5,997 bases of DNA from JBJENW01 sp051880395 (lineage in GTDB: Bacteria > Bacillota > Clostridia > Lachnospirales > Lachnospiraceae). Positions 1 to 5,904 of the stretch are shown piece by piece; position 1 is the stretch's first letter; each line of letters opens with the position of its first letter. The notes beneath the pieces were generated by a model. The model was not told the DNA's origin. It worked only from the letters and a program-made list of their open reading frames with translations, and searched no databases. Location: the NCBI GenBank assembly GCA_051880395.1, contig JBJENW010000367.1, forward strand, positions 1-5,997, in the 5' to 3' direction. A program made the translations under genes and the position numbers.

Positions 1-77
1 TTGTGCCGTCTGTGGCAGGGCTTATTATTGCCGGTGAAGTTGTGAAGGATCTGATCAGTAAGCAGCAGATGGAATAG
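1..77 (+). CDS. C-terminal end of a probable TcdA/ThiF-like tRNA threonylcarbamoyladenosine dehydratase (partial)
   Basis: An open frame enters from the left edge and stops at TAG 75-77, giving about 24 complete codons that read VPSVAGLIIAGEVVKDLI followed by a short polar tail. From memory this matches the C-terminal helix of the clostridial ThiF/E1-like family, where a (F)VPSVAGLIIAGEV-type segment closes the fold. In that family TcdA makes the cyclic form of t6A37 in tRNA using ATP. The two leading bases TT fit a preceding Phe codon, as expected. The ATP-binding and cysteine-containing parts lie outside the window, so the call rests on the tail alone. Other ThiF-like or NAD(P)-binding proteins with a similar helix remain possible. 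No terminator follows, and the next gene starts 52 nt downstream on the same strand, so read-through is likely. Confidence 0.55.
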   Translation, partial: VPSVAGLIIAGEVVKDLISKQQME

Positions 78-116
78 ATTTCATGGCTATCTTTGAAAAT
101 AGAAGAAGAGCATAGC

Positions 117-122
117 AAGGAG
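117..122 (+). promoter_or_regulatory. Ribosome binding site AAGGAG that fixes the start at 130
   Basis: AAGGAG at 117-122 is followed by 7 nt and then ATG at 130. The upstream in-frame TTG at 124 would leave only 1 nt of spacing, so ATG 130 is preferred. Confidence 0.8.
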
Positions 123-129
123 ATTGATC

Positions 130-1470
130 ATGTTTAAAACCAGATTCCGCCCTGTTCAGGAAGAGTTAAGAGGACCGTTGATGAGTGGTCTGTTCTGCTG
201 CGTGTGGTATATGACTTTATCGGAAAGTATACTGAGAGGAAATTTTAGCATACATATGTTTGTATTTCTGCTGGCAGGTCTTATTCCGTTCTATAAATCT
301 GTGAATGGAATATGGAGAGCATATATGTGTCGTAAGCAGAGGAAAAATGCAGTCAGACTTGGTAATGTAAGACAGGGAAAGATTGTGAATGTGATTCGGA
401 CAACAGAAACACAGACATTCAGAAAATATGCATATTATTACTATCTTGAAGTTGAGATTACTGATCCTGTTACCGGAATTCCGGTGACGATAAGAAGCGA
501 TGCATACAGGAAGCCCATTTATCAGTATTTGGGTTCGCCATATGTGCAGGTTTATATTGATAAAACGGGATGGAAGTATTATCTGGAAGATTTTCAGATG
601 AAGGAACACCACAATGACCCGGATATTTTTCCGGGTGGTGATAGAATGAAAGAACCATTATGGACTATGTGGATAAGAAGAATCTTCCAGTTTATATTCC
701 TCATGATTATTATGGGAATATTAGTATATGATCTTTGCGTCTATAGCCTTAATTATGCAGTTAGTACAGCTGACAGATCAGAATCCCCGGGTGGCAAATA
801 TACTTTGTTGCTGCAATCTATTGGCTCGCCGGTGTTTTTTAGCTCTGCAGATGGGCGTTTGGTGTTAAAAAAAGGAAGAGAGAATATTTCTATATATAAA
901 TTTGTTCTCTCAGATGATGGAGGCTCTGTCAGGTCTGATATATGGAAGGTTTCTTGGAAAGAAGATCATGTGGAGATTATAATTTCCGGAGATGAGCAAA
1001 GTGATGAACTGATAAAGATGTACTATAATGGAGATACATATAACGAACAGCTTGAGGCACATTGGGAAGAAATTTTGGAGGAAAATGAGACTGTATCAGA
1101 GAAAGTACCGGAAAATGAACAGATAATTCAGGATGGTTATCAGGTAATTTACAATCAGTTTTTTGAGCAGAACAACGATAGTTTTATTAAAGATTATGAT
1201 GCAAAAGGACATACAAGAATCATACTTCATGAAGATAATTCAATAGTAGAATACCTGGTTTATGATCGCCAGTCATCTAATGGAAATTGTGGTCTGTATG
1301 TATATTATCGTAGCCAGAAAGATGAAAATGGGTCATGGTCTTTGGTGGATGCATCTATATTAGAGATATATGCATATGTGTATGATACGAAAGATGTGAT
1401 CAGTAGTGGTAAAACACATTGGGAAGATATTGGTTCAGATGCTTATCGAAATGCAACAGGTGAATCTTAG
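130..1470 (+). CDS. Membrane protein of unknown function, three predicted transmembrane segments and a large C-terminal domain
   Basis: I do not recognise a functional family with confidence. The 446-residue protein has a basic N-terminus (MFKTRFRPVQ), two hydrophobic segments at about residues 17-34 and 41-57, and a basic stretch (RAYMCRKQRKNAVR, 63-76). A soluble, tyrosine-rich domain of about 75-178 follows (YAYYYYLEVEI, VQVYID), then a third hydrophobic segment at about 184-206 preceded by WIRR. The roughly 240-residue C-terminal region would face outside by the positive-inside rule. The segment at about 218-300 (ESPGGKYTLLL, then alternating strands, IWKVSWKEDHVEIII, MYYNG) resembles the small DUF5412-like lipoprotein/membrane domains of Firmicutes. 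The 75-155 part resembles DUF3592-like beta domains that ask whether a partner tolerates a given linkage. Both are recollections of pattern, not searches. No catalytic motif is obvious. The gene follows the TcdA-like gene by 52 nt with no visible promoter and ends at a strong terminator. Confidence 0.85.
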   Translation: MFKTRFRPVQEELRGPLMSGLFCCVWYMTLSESILRGNFSIHMFVFLLAGLIPFYKSVNGIWRAYMCRKQRKNAVRLGNVRQGKIVNVIRTTETQTFRKYAYYYYLEVEITDPVTGIPVTIRSDAYRKPIYQYLGSPYVQVYIDKTGWKYYLEDFQMKEHHNDPDIFPGGDRMKEPLWTMWIRRIFQFIFLMIIMGILVYDLCVYSLNYAVSTADRSESPGGKYTLLLQSIGSPVFFSSADGRLVLKKGRENISIYKFVLSDDGGSVRSDIWKVSWKEDHVEIIISGDEQSDELIKMYYNGDTYNEQLEAHWEEILEENETVSEKVPENEQIIQDGYQVIYNQFFEQNNDSFIKDYDAKGHTRIILHEDNSIVEYLVYDRQSSNGNCGLYVYYRSQKDENGSWSLVDASILEIYAYVYDTKDVISSGKTHWEDIGSDAYRNATGES

Positions 1471-1484
1471 AATATACATAAACA

Positions 1485-1520
1485 CGAAAACCCGTTAACC
1501 ATTTGGCTAACGGGTTTTCG
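1485..1520. terminator. Intrinsic terminator, probably bidirectional
   Basis: CGAAAACCCGTTA (1485-1497) is perfectly complementary to TAACGGGTTTTCG (1508-1520), a 13-bp stem. After one A-C mismatch, two more G-C pairs close a 4-nt ATTT loop. On the plus strand the GGGTTTT arm is followed by CTGTTATTAT. On the minus strand the mirror arm also ends in TTTT and is followed by a T-rich stretch. It lies 14 nt after the membrane protein stop. It is also the only strong hairpin downstream of the convergent sugar operon, so it may end both transcripts and give the operon a 3' untranslated region of about 200 nt. Confidence 0.87.
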
Positions 1521-1699
1521 CTGTTATTATAGTTATCTTAAAGGAATGAGAGTAAAGTTATGCATGTGTAAACATGCACACTTATGAGGGGGAGATAGTG
1601 ATAAGTCGTTTATCAACTATCTGTGTTCCAGTATAAAGATAAAATGTGTCCAAAGTATGTTCCTTCTCTTAAAGAAAAAGAAAATTTCTTAAAAAGAAC
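1521..1699. other. Convergent intergenic region with no gene recognised
   Basis: This gap separates the plus-strand terminator from the end of the minus-strand operon. I find no credible coding sequence. It holds two short inverted repeats: TGCATGT/ACATGCA at 1561-1567 and 1572-1578, and a longer one at 1593-1622. Next to the operon stop there is an A/T-rich tract (1670-1699), which on the minus strand reads as a T-rich stretch after a weak 5-bp hairpin. Confidence 0.6.
1593..1622. repeat. Bulged inverted repeat in the convergent gap
   Basis: AGATAGT (1593-1599) pairs with ACTATCT (1616-1622), and GATAA (1600-1604) pairs with TTATC (1610-1614). This gives 12 bp with a single bulged A at 1615 and a 5-nt loop. 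No T-tract follows on either strand, so it is not a standard terminator. It could stabilise the 3' end of the operon mRNA or be a remnant of a repeat; the sequence does not decide. Confidence 0.5.
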
Positions 1700-2386
1700 T
1701 TAAATAATTCCTCCGTCATTGATTGCAATGATTCTGCAAGGGCATGCTTCGATTCCTACGATTTTTAATGGAAGCATGATAACAAGAGCTCTTCCGTTTT
1801 CAATTTTATCGAGATTGGTCAGAGATTCTACCATCGCAAGGTTGTTTTTGAATGCGAGGTTATGATTTGGCTGATCAGGAATATTAAAGTTTTCGAGAGA
1901 AGTTGCATCTGTACCGATTGCAATAATCTTTTTCTCTTTGATCAGCCATTCCATAGCGTCACAAGCTACATAAGGATATGGTTCCCAGTCTTCAGTGCGC
2001 CATTTTGCATCAAGACCTGTGTGGAGGAATACGATATCTCCTTCTTTGATTTTGTCATCATATGCCTTGAATTCCTCTAAAGACATGCAGTCACCGGCTT
2101 TTTTGTCAGTGAAATCAAGGACGACTGCTTCACCAATCAGGCTTGTGAGTGGGAAAGTAGCAGCATTCATTCCGCCCTCTACATGATGGAGAGGAAACTC
2201 CACATGTGTTCCGCAATGTGTTGAAAAGTTAACATCACCGGATACATACCATGTTCCTGGACTGTGTGGTTCTCCGCGCTCACCGAGAATATCAACATCA
2301 TATACCCAGGTCTGCAGATTAAAAGGTTCTTCTCGTGGAATCATGCGATGGCTAAGTTCTACAACTTTACTAAAATCAACTTTCAT
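1700..2386 (-). CDS. Cyclase-family metal-dependent hydrolase (kynurenine formamidase fold)
   Basis: The 228-residue protein has the usual length and layout of the Cyclase family (PF04199), which includes bacterial kynurenine formamidase, isatin hydrolase and other amidases or lactone-type hydrolases using Zn or Mn. It opens with a VVELSHRMIP segment like the family's N-terminal strand. The metal-binding motif HCGTHVEFPLHH lies at residues 57-68. The family consensus is HxGTHxDxPxH; here His57, His61 and His67 are kept but the Asp is Glu63. Later landmarks are EGDIVFLHTGLDAKW (115-129), IGTDATSLE (157-165), VESLTNLDKI (186-195) and a C-terminal GIEACPCRIIAI where many members have DGSPxR. It is the last gene of the sugar operon, 25 nt after the kinase. 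AAGGAG (minus strand, 2403-2398) lies 11 nt before the ATG. The substrate is unknown; the context suggests a sugar-derived lactone, ester or amide rather than N-formylkynurenine. Confidence 0.88.
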   Translation of the reverse strand: MKVDFSKVVELSHRMIPREEPFNLQTWVYDVDILGERGEPHSPGTWYVSGDVNFSTHCGTHVEFPLHHVEGGMNAATFPLTSLIGEAVVLDFTDKKAGDCMSLEEFKAYDDKIKEGDIVFLHTGLDAKWRTEDWEPYPYVACDAMEWLIKEKKIIAIGTDATSLENFNIPDQPNHNLAFKNNLAMVESLTNLDKIENGRALVIMLPLKIVGIEACPCRIIAINDGGII

Positions 2387-2411
2387 AATTCTTTATTCTC
2401 CTTTTGCTTTT

Positions 2412-3935
2412 TTATTTGAGCATGTCTGCACGTTTTGACATGATCTCTTTGAGGTTTGGATACAGTTCTTTGTAAAGAGTATAGTATTTGATGTACTGTT
2501 TGTGGTTTGCCTCATTAGGCATGATAGCAGGGCTCATGGTAATCCAGGAGGCCATTTCTGAAAAGTCATCAATGTATCCTGCACCCATAGCAGCCATAAA
2601 AGCATCACCGAGAGGGGCTTCTATTTCCTGAACCGGTGTCAGAATCGGTAAACCTGTGACATCGGCAAAAATCTGTTTCCAGATTGCGGAGCGTGCGCCT
2701 CCTCCTACAAGAACGATTTTTTCAATGTTAATATCGGAATCTGTCATAGATTCCATGATATGACGAAGAGAATATGCGACAGCTTCCAAAATTGCACGAT
2801 AAATATGTGCTTTTGTATGTGAAAGTGTCAGACCAAATAAAACGCCGGTTGCCTTTTCGTCCCAAATGGGGGTTCTTTCTCCCATAAAGTAGGGAAGAGC
2901 AATTAAACCATCAGCACCGGGACCTATATCTTCTTCATTAATCAGGTGTTCTAATTCGTCATAGGCTTCGGCTTTATCGCTGCCTAGAAACTTCATTGCA
3001 AACCATCTCGGAAGAGCACCTGCAGTAGATGCTCCGCCGTAGGTGTAGCTTAATTTTGTGGGCTCGATGCAATAGGGCATAGAGACCAGATTTGGATTGT
3101 CGGGTTTCTTGTCGTGTATATAACCCCAATTTAATGAAGTGCCAAGAACAGCTGCATTGTCTCCTGGCTGAATGATTGCAGCACTTAACATGGAAGCAAT
3201 GCAGTCAACAGTTCCTGCGCATACTAGTATCGGGAAGGATACTCCAAGCTTCTTCTGATACTCTTCGTTGAGAGTACCGATGATATCGTAAGGATTATGA
3301 AAGCTATGGGGAAGGGCATCGTATGGGATTCCCATGGCTTCGCACATTTCTTTTGACCAGGAATGAGTATTGTAATCATAGATACCGCCTACATTTCCTG
3401 CAGAACAATAATCTACTGTTAGTTTTCCGGTCATTTTGTATATGATATAGCTGTGAATAGGGACAATATTTTTGATTTTCCTCCAATTCTCTGGCTCATG
3501 TTTTTTGACCCACAGTAGTTTTGTGTAACCAAAATAAGAGTCGATCCCGTTGCCGGATATTTCGAAAATGTGATCTGTACCGATGGTGTCAGCGATTTCT
3601 TTTCCTTCGGCTTCGGCACGTCTGTCCATCCAGATAAGTGCCGGGCGGACGGAGTTCATGTTTTCGTCGCATAAAGCCCCGGTTCCGCCATACAGAGCGC
3701 TAATGCAGATTGACTTTATATCTTCTTTGGAAGGTAACTTTTCAATCACTTGGTGGATTGTTTCGGTTGCGGCATTAAGCCATACATCCGGTTCCTGTTC
3801 AGCCCAGTTGTTGTGAAGCTGGATGATTCCGTATGTAACAGAAGACTGTGCCAGTATCTTTCCGCGGGAGTCAGTTGCTACCGCTTTTGTTCCGGAAGTT
3901 CCAATATCACATCCGATAAAAACAGGTTTATTCAT
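2412..3935 (-). CDS. FGGY-family carbohydrate kinase (ketose kinase, xylulokinase-like)
   Basis: The 507-residue protein is full length for the FGGY family, cytosolic enzymes that transfer phosphate from ATP to a sugar. The N-terminal phosphate loop DIGTSGTK is at 10-17, WAEQEPDVW at 44-52 and IWMDRR at 101-106. The likely catalytic base is Asp244 in AGTVDCIASM. The second phosphate motif LGTS is at 264-267. The FGGY C-terminal signature region (GVLFGLTLSHTKAHIYRAILEAVAYSLRHIME) spans about 364-395 and the adenine-site GGGAR is at 411-415. Where xylulokinases have QMHG touching xylulose, this protein reads ALYGGTGALCD (80-90), so the substrate is probably not plain D-xylulose. The start is ATG 3935, not the in-frame TTG at 3941, because GGAGG sits 8 nt upstream. 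The gap to the transketolase stop is 12 nt and that stop overlaps the ribosome binding site. Candidates are D-apulose kinase (AplK-type), L-xylulose or L-ribulose kinase, or a new specificity. Confidence 0.92.
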   Translation of the reverse strand: MNKPVFIGCDIGTSGTKAVATDSRGKILAQSSVTYGIIQLHNNWAEQEPDVWLNAATETIHQVIEKLPSKEDIKSICISALYGGTGALCDENMNSVRPALIWMDRRAEAEGKEIADTIGTDHIFEISGNGIDSYFGYTKLLWVKKHEPENWRKIKNIVPIHSYIIYKMTGKLTVDYCSAGNVGGIYDYNTHSWSKEMCEAMGIPYDALPHSFHNPYDIIGTLNEEYQKKLGVSFPILVCAGTVDCIASMLSAAIIQPGDNAAVLGTSLNWGYIHDKKPDNPNLVSMPYCIEPTKLSYTYGGASTAGALPRWFAMKFLGSDKAEAYDELEHLINEEDIGPGADGLIALPYFMGERTPIWDEKATGVLFGLTLSHTKAHIYRAILEAVAYSLRHIMESMTDSDINIEKIVLVGGGARSAIWKQIFADVTGLPILTPVQEIEAPLGDAFMAAMGAGYIDDFSEMASWITMSPAIMPNEANHKQYIKYYTLYKELYPNLKEIMSKRADMLK

Positions 3936-3943
3936 AAGCAATT

Positions 3944-3950
3944 CCTCCTA
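3944..3950 (-). promoter_or_regulatory. Ribosome binding site of the kinase, overlapping the upstream stop codon
   Basis: On the minus strand TAGGAGG reads from 3950 to 3944. TAG (3950-3948) is the stop of the transketolase N-terminal subunit and its last G is the first base of the GGAGG Shine-Dalgarno sequence. The ATG follows after 8 nt at 3935. This geometry favours translational coupling and excludes the TTG at 3941 as start. Confidence 0.85.
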
Positions 3951-4775
3951 CAGTGCTTCTGACAATTCTTTCATACCATTTTCATATTCTTCTTTTGTAG
4001 GTGTTTTTCCGTGAAATGCTACAACGTTCTCCATGAAAGATACACCTTTTCCCTTGATGGTATGAGAAATGATTGCTGTTGGTTTCCCTTTGCAGGCGCG
4101 TGCGTTATCCAGCGCGGCAAAAATTTCTTCAAAATCATGTCCGTTAATCTCGACAACATTCCAGCCAAACGCCTTCCATTTTTCGGCAATATCAAGCATA
4201 TCTTTTACTTTTACGGTTTCTGCATCATTCTGTAGTCCGTTTACATCGACAAATGCAACAAGATTATCAATATGATAATGAGAAGCTGTTGCTGCGGCTT
4301 CCCAGATCTGACCTTCATTGATCTCGCCATCACCGATCATGCAGTAAACTCTTGCGTCGATTCCCTGATGTCTGCAGCCGAGAGCCATTCCGTTGGCAGC
4401 GGAGAGACCGATTCCCAGAGAACCGCTTGTCATTTCGACACCCGGAGTCTTTTTCATATCAGGATGACCCTGGAGCATAGAGTTGATGCGACGAAAAGAG
4501 GTCATAAGTTTCTCTTTTGGGAAAAATCCCGCATTTGCCAGTGTTGCATAAAGCGCCGGGGCTGTGTGACCTTTTGAAAGGACAAAACGGTCACGATCTT
4601 TAAGAGAAGGATTTTTCGGATCATAATGCATTTCATCAAAATAGAGTGCGGTCAGGACTTCTACCATAGAGAAAGAACCGCCGAGGTGACCTGACTGTAT
4701 ATTGTTGATCATTTCTAAAATATCTTTTCGGATAGTATTAGCCTGTACTGTTAATTCTTTTACATTTCTGGACAT
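3948..4775 (-). CDS. Transketolase, N-terminal (thiamine diphosphate-binding) subunit
   Basis: This 275-residue protein is the first half of a transketolase encoded as a separate polypeptide, as in many Firmicutes and archaea. Visible landmarks are SGHLGGS (28-34), SKGHTAPALY (67-76) and QGHPD (102-106). TPGVEMTSGSLGIGLS (110-125) follows, then the ThDP/Mg motif beginning GDGEINEGQIWE (148-159) and ending VDVNGLQ (176-182). Asp149 and Asn179 are 30 residues apart, the same as in E. coli TktA. The His30, His70 and His104 positions correspond to active-site histidines of the full-length enzyme. ATG 4775 is preferred because AGGTGA lies 5 nt upstream; GTG 4784, abutting the preceding TAG, has no proper site. 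The protein needs the C-terminal partner encoded just upstream for activity. The acceptor and donor cannot be read from the sequence; AptA-like apulose-4-phosphate transketolase and ordinary pentose-phosphate transketolase are both possible. Confidence 0.94.
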   Translation of the reverse strand: MSRNVKELTVQANTIRKDILEMINNIQSGHLGGSFSMVEVLTALYFDEMHYDPKNPSLKDRDRFVLSKGHTAPALYATLANAGFFPKEKLMTSFRRINSMLQGHPDMKKTPGVEMTSGSLGIGLSAANGMALGCRHQGIDARVYCMIGDGEINEGQIWEAAATASHYHIDNLVAFVDVNGLQNDAETVKVKDMLDIAEKWKAFGWNVVEINGHDFEEIFAALDNARACKGKPTAIISHTIKGKGVSFMENVVAFHGKTPTKEEYENGMKELSEAL

Positions 4776-4780
4776 ATCTT

Positions 4781-4787
4781 TCACCTA
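4781..4787 (-). promoter_or_regulatory. Stop codon and ribosome binding site overlap between the transketolase subunit genes
   Basis: The minus strand reads TAGGTGA from 4787 to 4781: the TAG ends the C-terminal subunit and AGGTGA forms a moderate Shine-Dalgarno sequence 5 nt before ATG 4775. The GTG inside it is also in frame with the downstream gene but lacks its own ribosome binding site. Confidence 0.65.
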
Positions 4788-5720
4788 CGCTTTCATACTG
4801 ATTGCTTTTTTGGCTGCTGCAATAATATCATCAGCAGTCAGACCATATTTTTTGTAAAGTTCATCTTGGGTTCCGGATTCTCCGAAATGGTCTTTCACGC
4901 CAACTCTGACTACTGGTGTCGGACAGGTTTCAGACAGATATTCACAGACTGCGCTGCCGAGACCTCCGATGATAGAATGATCTTCAGCTGTGACAAATGC
5001 TTTTGTTTTTTTAGCCATCGCAAGAATCACTTCTTCAGGAAGTGGTTTTATGCAATACGTATTAAGTACAGTTGCTTCGATGCCTTCAGCCTTCAGCGCT
5101 GTTGCAGCGAGCAATGCCTGCTCGACCATTAGTCCGCATGCTGCGATGGTTACATCTGAGCCGGCGCGTAGAACATCTACACCGCCAGGAGTACATATTT
5201 TTTCTCCTTCAAAGATGTCTTCTGCCAGATCCCGGCCAAGTCGCAGGTAAGCAGGACCGTCGTGCTTTAGCATAGCTTGTACAGCGGCTTTTGTTTCTGT
5301 GACATCGGCGGCAGCAAATACTTTAAAGTTTGGCAAAGAGCGGATAACTGACATGTCTTCAAGAGCCTGGTGTGTAGCACCGTCCTGCCCGACACATAAT
5401 CCGCTGTGAGTAGCGACTATTTTAACATTCAGATTCGGATATGCGATTGCCTGTCTGATTTGCTCAAACGGTTTTTCTGATACAAACATAGAAAAACCGA
5501 CTACAATTGGAATAAGACCTGTAGTAGCCATACCGGCTGCTGTACTTACGAGATCAGCTTCGCTGATGCCGACACCATACATGCGTTCCGGATATGCAGC
5601 AGAAAAATCAGTTAATTTAAGAGCTCTTGCGGAATCTGCATTTAGAACCACCATATTGGGGTAATCTTCTGCACTCTTAAGAATAGCATCGATAAGTGTT
5701 GCTCTGAAAGATTTTTTCAT
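4785..5720 (-). CDS. Transketolase, C-terminal (pyrimidine-binding) subunit
   Basis: This 311-residue protein carries the pyrimidine-binding and C-terminal domains of a split transketolase. The catalytic glutamate that activates thiamine diphosphate is Glu54 in GVGISEAD (49-56). FSMFVSEKPFEQIR (76-89) forms the aromatic pocket region. THSGLCVGQDGATHQALED (104-122) contains Asp113 and His117, matching GEDGPTHQ of E. coli TktA. The C-terminal domain runs from about 185 to 311 with VTAEDHSIIGGLGSAV (243-258) and KDHFGESGTQDEL (276-288). ATG 5720 is the start: AAGGA lies 11 nt upstream. A longer in-frame extension to 5801 would begin inside the promoter and has no family counterpart. It is the first gene of the operon and precedes its N-terminal partner, the reverse of the usual domain order. 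A 1-deoxyxylulose-5-phosphate synthase or pyruvate dehydrogenase E1-beta role is unlikely given the partner and motifs. Confidence 0.94.
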   Translation of the reverse strand: MKKSFRATLIDAILKSAEDYPNMVVLNADSARALKLTDFSAAYPERMYGVGISEADLVSTAAGMATTGLIPIVVGFSMFVSEKPFEQIRQAIAYPNLNVKIVATHSGLCVGQDGATHQALEDMSVIRSLPNFKVFAAADVTETKAAVQAMLKHDGPAYLRLGRDLAEDIFEGEKICTPGGVDVLRAGSDVTIAACGLMVEQALLAATALKAEGIEATVLNTYCIKPLPEEVILAMAKKTKAFVTAEDHSIIGGLGSAVCEYLSETCPTPVVRVGVKDHFGESGTQDELYKKYGLTADDIIAAAKKAISMKA

Positions 5721-5731
5721 AATATTTCTGT

Positions 5732-5736
5732 TCCTT
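5732..5736 (-). promoter_or_regulatory. Ribosome binding site of the first operon gene
   Basis: On the minus strand AAGGA (5736-5732) lies 11 nt before ATG 5720. No comparable site precedes any upstream in-frame start. Confidence 0.7.
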
Positions 5737-5767
5737 TCTAAAAATTTATTGGTAAAATTTAGATTTG

Positions 5768-5786
5768 CTCCAATTATATAATGGAG
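5768..5786. promoter_or_regulatory. Probable operator: 19-bp imperfect palindrome over the -10 box
   Basis: CTCCAATTATATAATGGAG reads as outer arms CTCCA/TGGAG, one mismatch, then TT/AA, centred on 5777. It covers the whole TATAAT of the operon promoter, so a bound dimer would block RNA polymerase. The CTCC core recurs further upstream, which strengthens the case for a specific regulator. The regulator family is not identifiable here. Confidence 0.6.
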
Positions 5787-5801
5787 AAAATGGATTATCA
5801 A
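5773..5801 (-). promoter_or_regulatory. Sigma-A type promoter of the transketolase-kinase-cyclase operon
   Basis: Reading the minus strand, TTGATA (5801-5796) is followed by exactly 17 nt and TATAAT (5778-5773). The expected transcription start is near 5766, leaving a leader of about 46 nt before ATG 5720 that contains the ribosome binding site. A perfect -10, a 5/6 match to the -35 and ideal spacing make this the best promoter in the window. Confidence 0.8.
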
Positions 5802-5864
5802 TATTGAAAAATAAACAATATAATTTACTTAGAAAACAAATATTATTGTGAATAAGAAACAAAA

Positions 5865-5876
5865 ACTCCAAAAATA
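5865..5876. repeat. Direct repeat copy 1, ACTCCAAAAATA
   Basis: This 12-bp sequence is repeated exactly 23 bp further right. It lies upstream of both candidate promoters and carries the same CTCCA core as the -10 palindrome, so it is a candidate regulator binding site. Confidence 0.65.
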
Positions 5877-5887
5877 GGACAAAATAT

Positions 5888-5899
5888 ACTCCAAAAATA
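5888..5899. repeat. Direct repeat copy 2, ACTCCAAAAATA
   Basis: Identical over 12 bp to the copy at 5865-5876. A further inverted core CGGAG follows at 5912-5916, again 23 bp on. TACTCC (5887-5892) and GGAGTA (5913-5918) also form a 6-bp inverted repeat separated by 20 bp. Confidence 0.65.
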
Positions 5900-5904
5900 A
5901 TTGA

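Noticed and set aside
124..129. TTG 124 as start of the membrane protein
   Set aside because: Only 1 nt separates it from AAGGAG; ATG 130 has 7 nt.
217..612. Minus-strand open frame of 131 codons opposite the membrane protein
   Set aside because: It is antisense to a well-started plus-strand gene, Cys/His/Ile-rich in a way typical of shadow frames, and has no convincing start site.
1561..1578. TGCATGT-GTAA-ACATGCA inverted repeat as an operator or terminator
   Set aside because: Seven pairs with no T-tract and no promoter nearby; it may be chance.
1598..1636. Tiny GTG-started frame (12 codons) after GGGGGAG in the convergent gap
   Set aside because: It is too short, sits within the inverted repeat at 1593-1622 and resembles no known peptide.
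1686..1698. Minus-strand hairpin TTCTT/AAGAA followed by a T-rich tract as the operon terminator
   Set aside because: A 5-bp all-weak stem with a 3-nt loop is unlikely to terminate well, though the T-rich tract is suggestive.
4272..4577. Plus-strand open frame of 101 codons opposite the transketolase N-terminal gene
   Set aside because: It lies fully antisense to a gene with clear catalytic motifs and shows no ribosome binding site or family resemblance; a shadow frame.
4776..4784. GTG 4784 as start of the transketolase N-terminal subunit
   Set aside because: It directly abuts the previous stop and overlaps the Shine-Dalgarno sequence used by ATG 4775, with no site of its own.
5721..5801. 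N-terminal extension of the transketolase C-terminal subunit beginning MIIHFLHYII
   Set aside because: It would start inside the -35 box and be translated across the -10 box and palindrome, has no ribosome binding site, and is not part of the family. ATG 5720 has a proper site.
5865..5899. CRISPR-like direct repeats
   Set aside because: Only two 12-bp copies with 11 bp between them and no cas genes; better explained as regulator sites.
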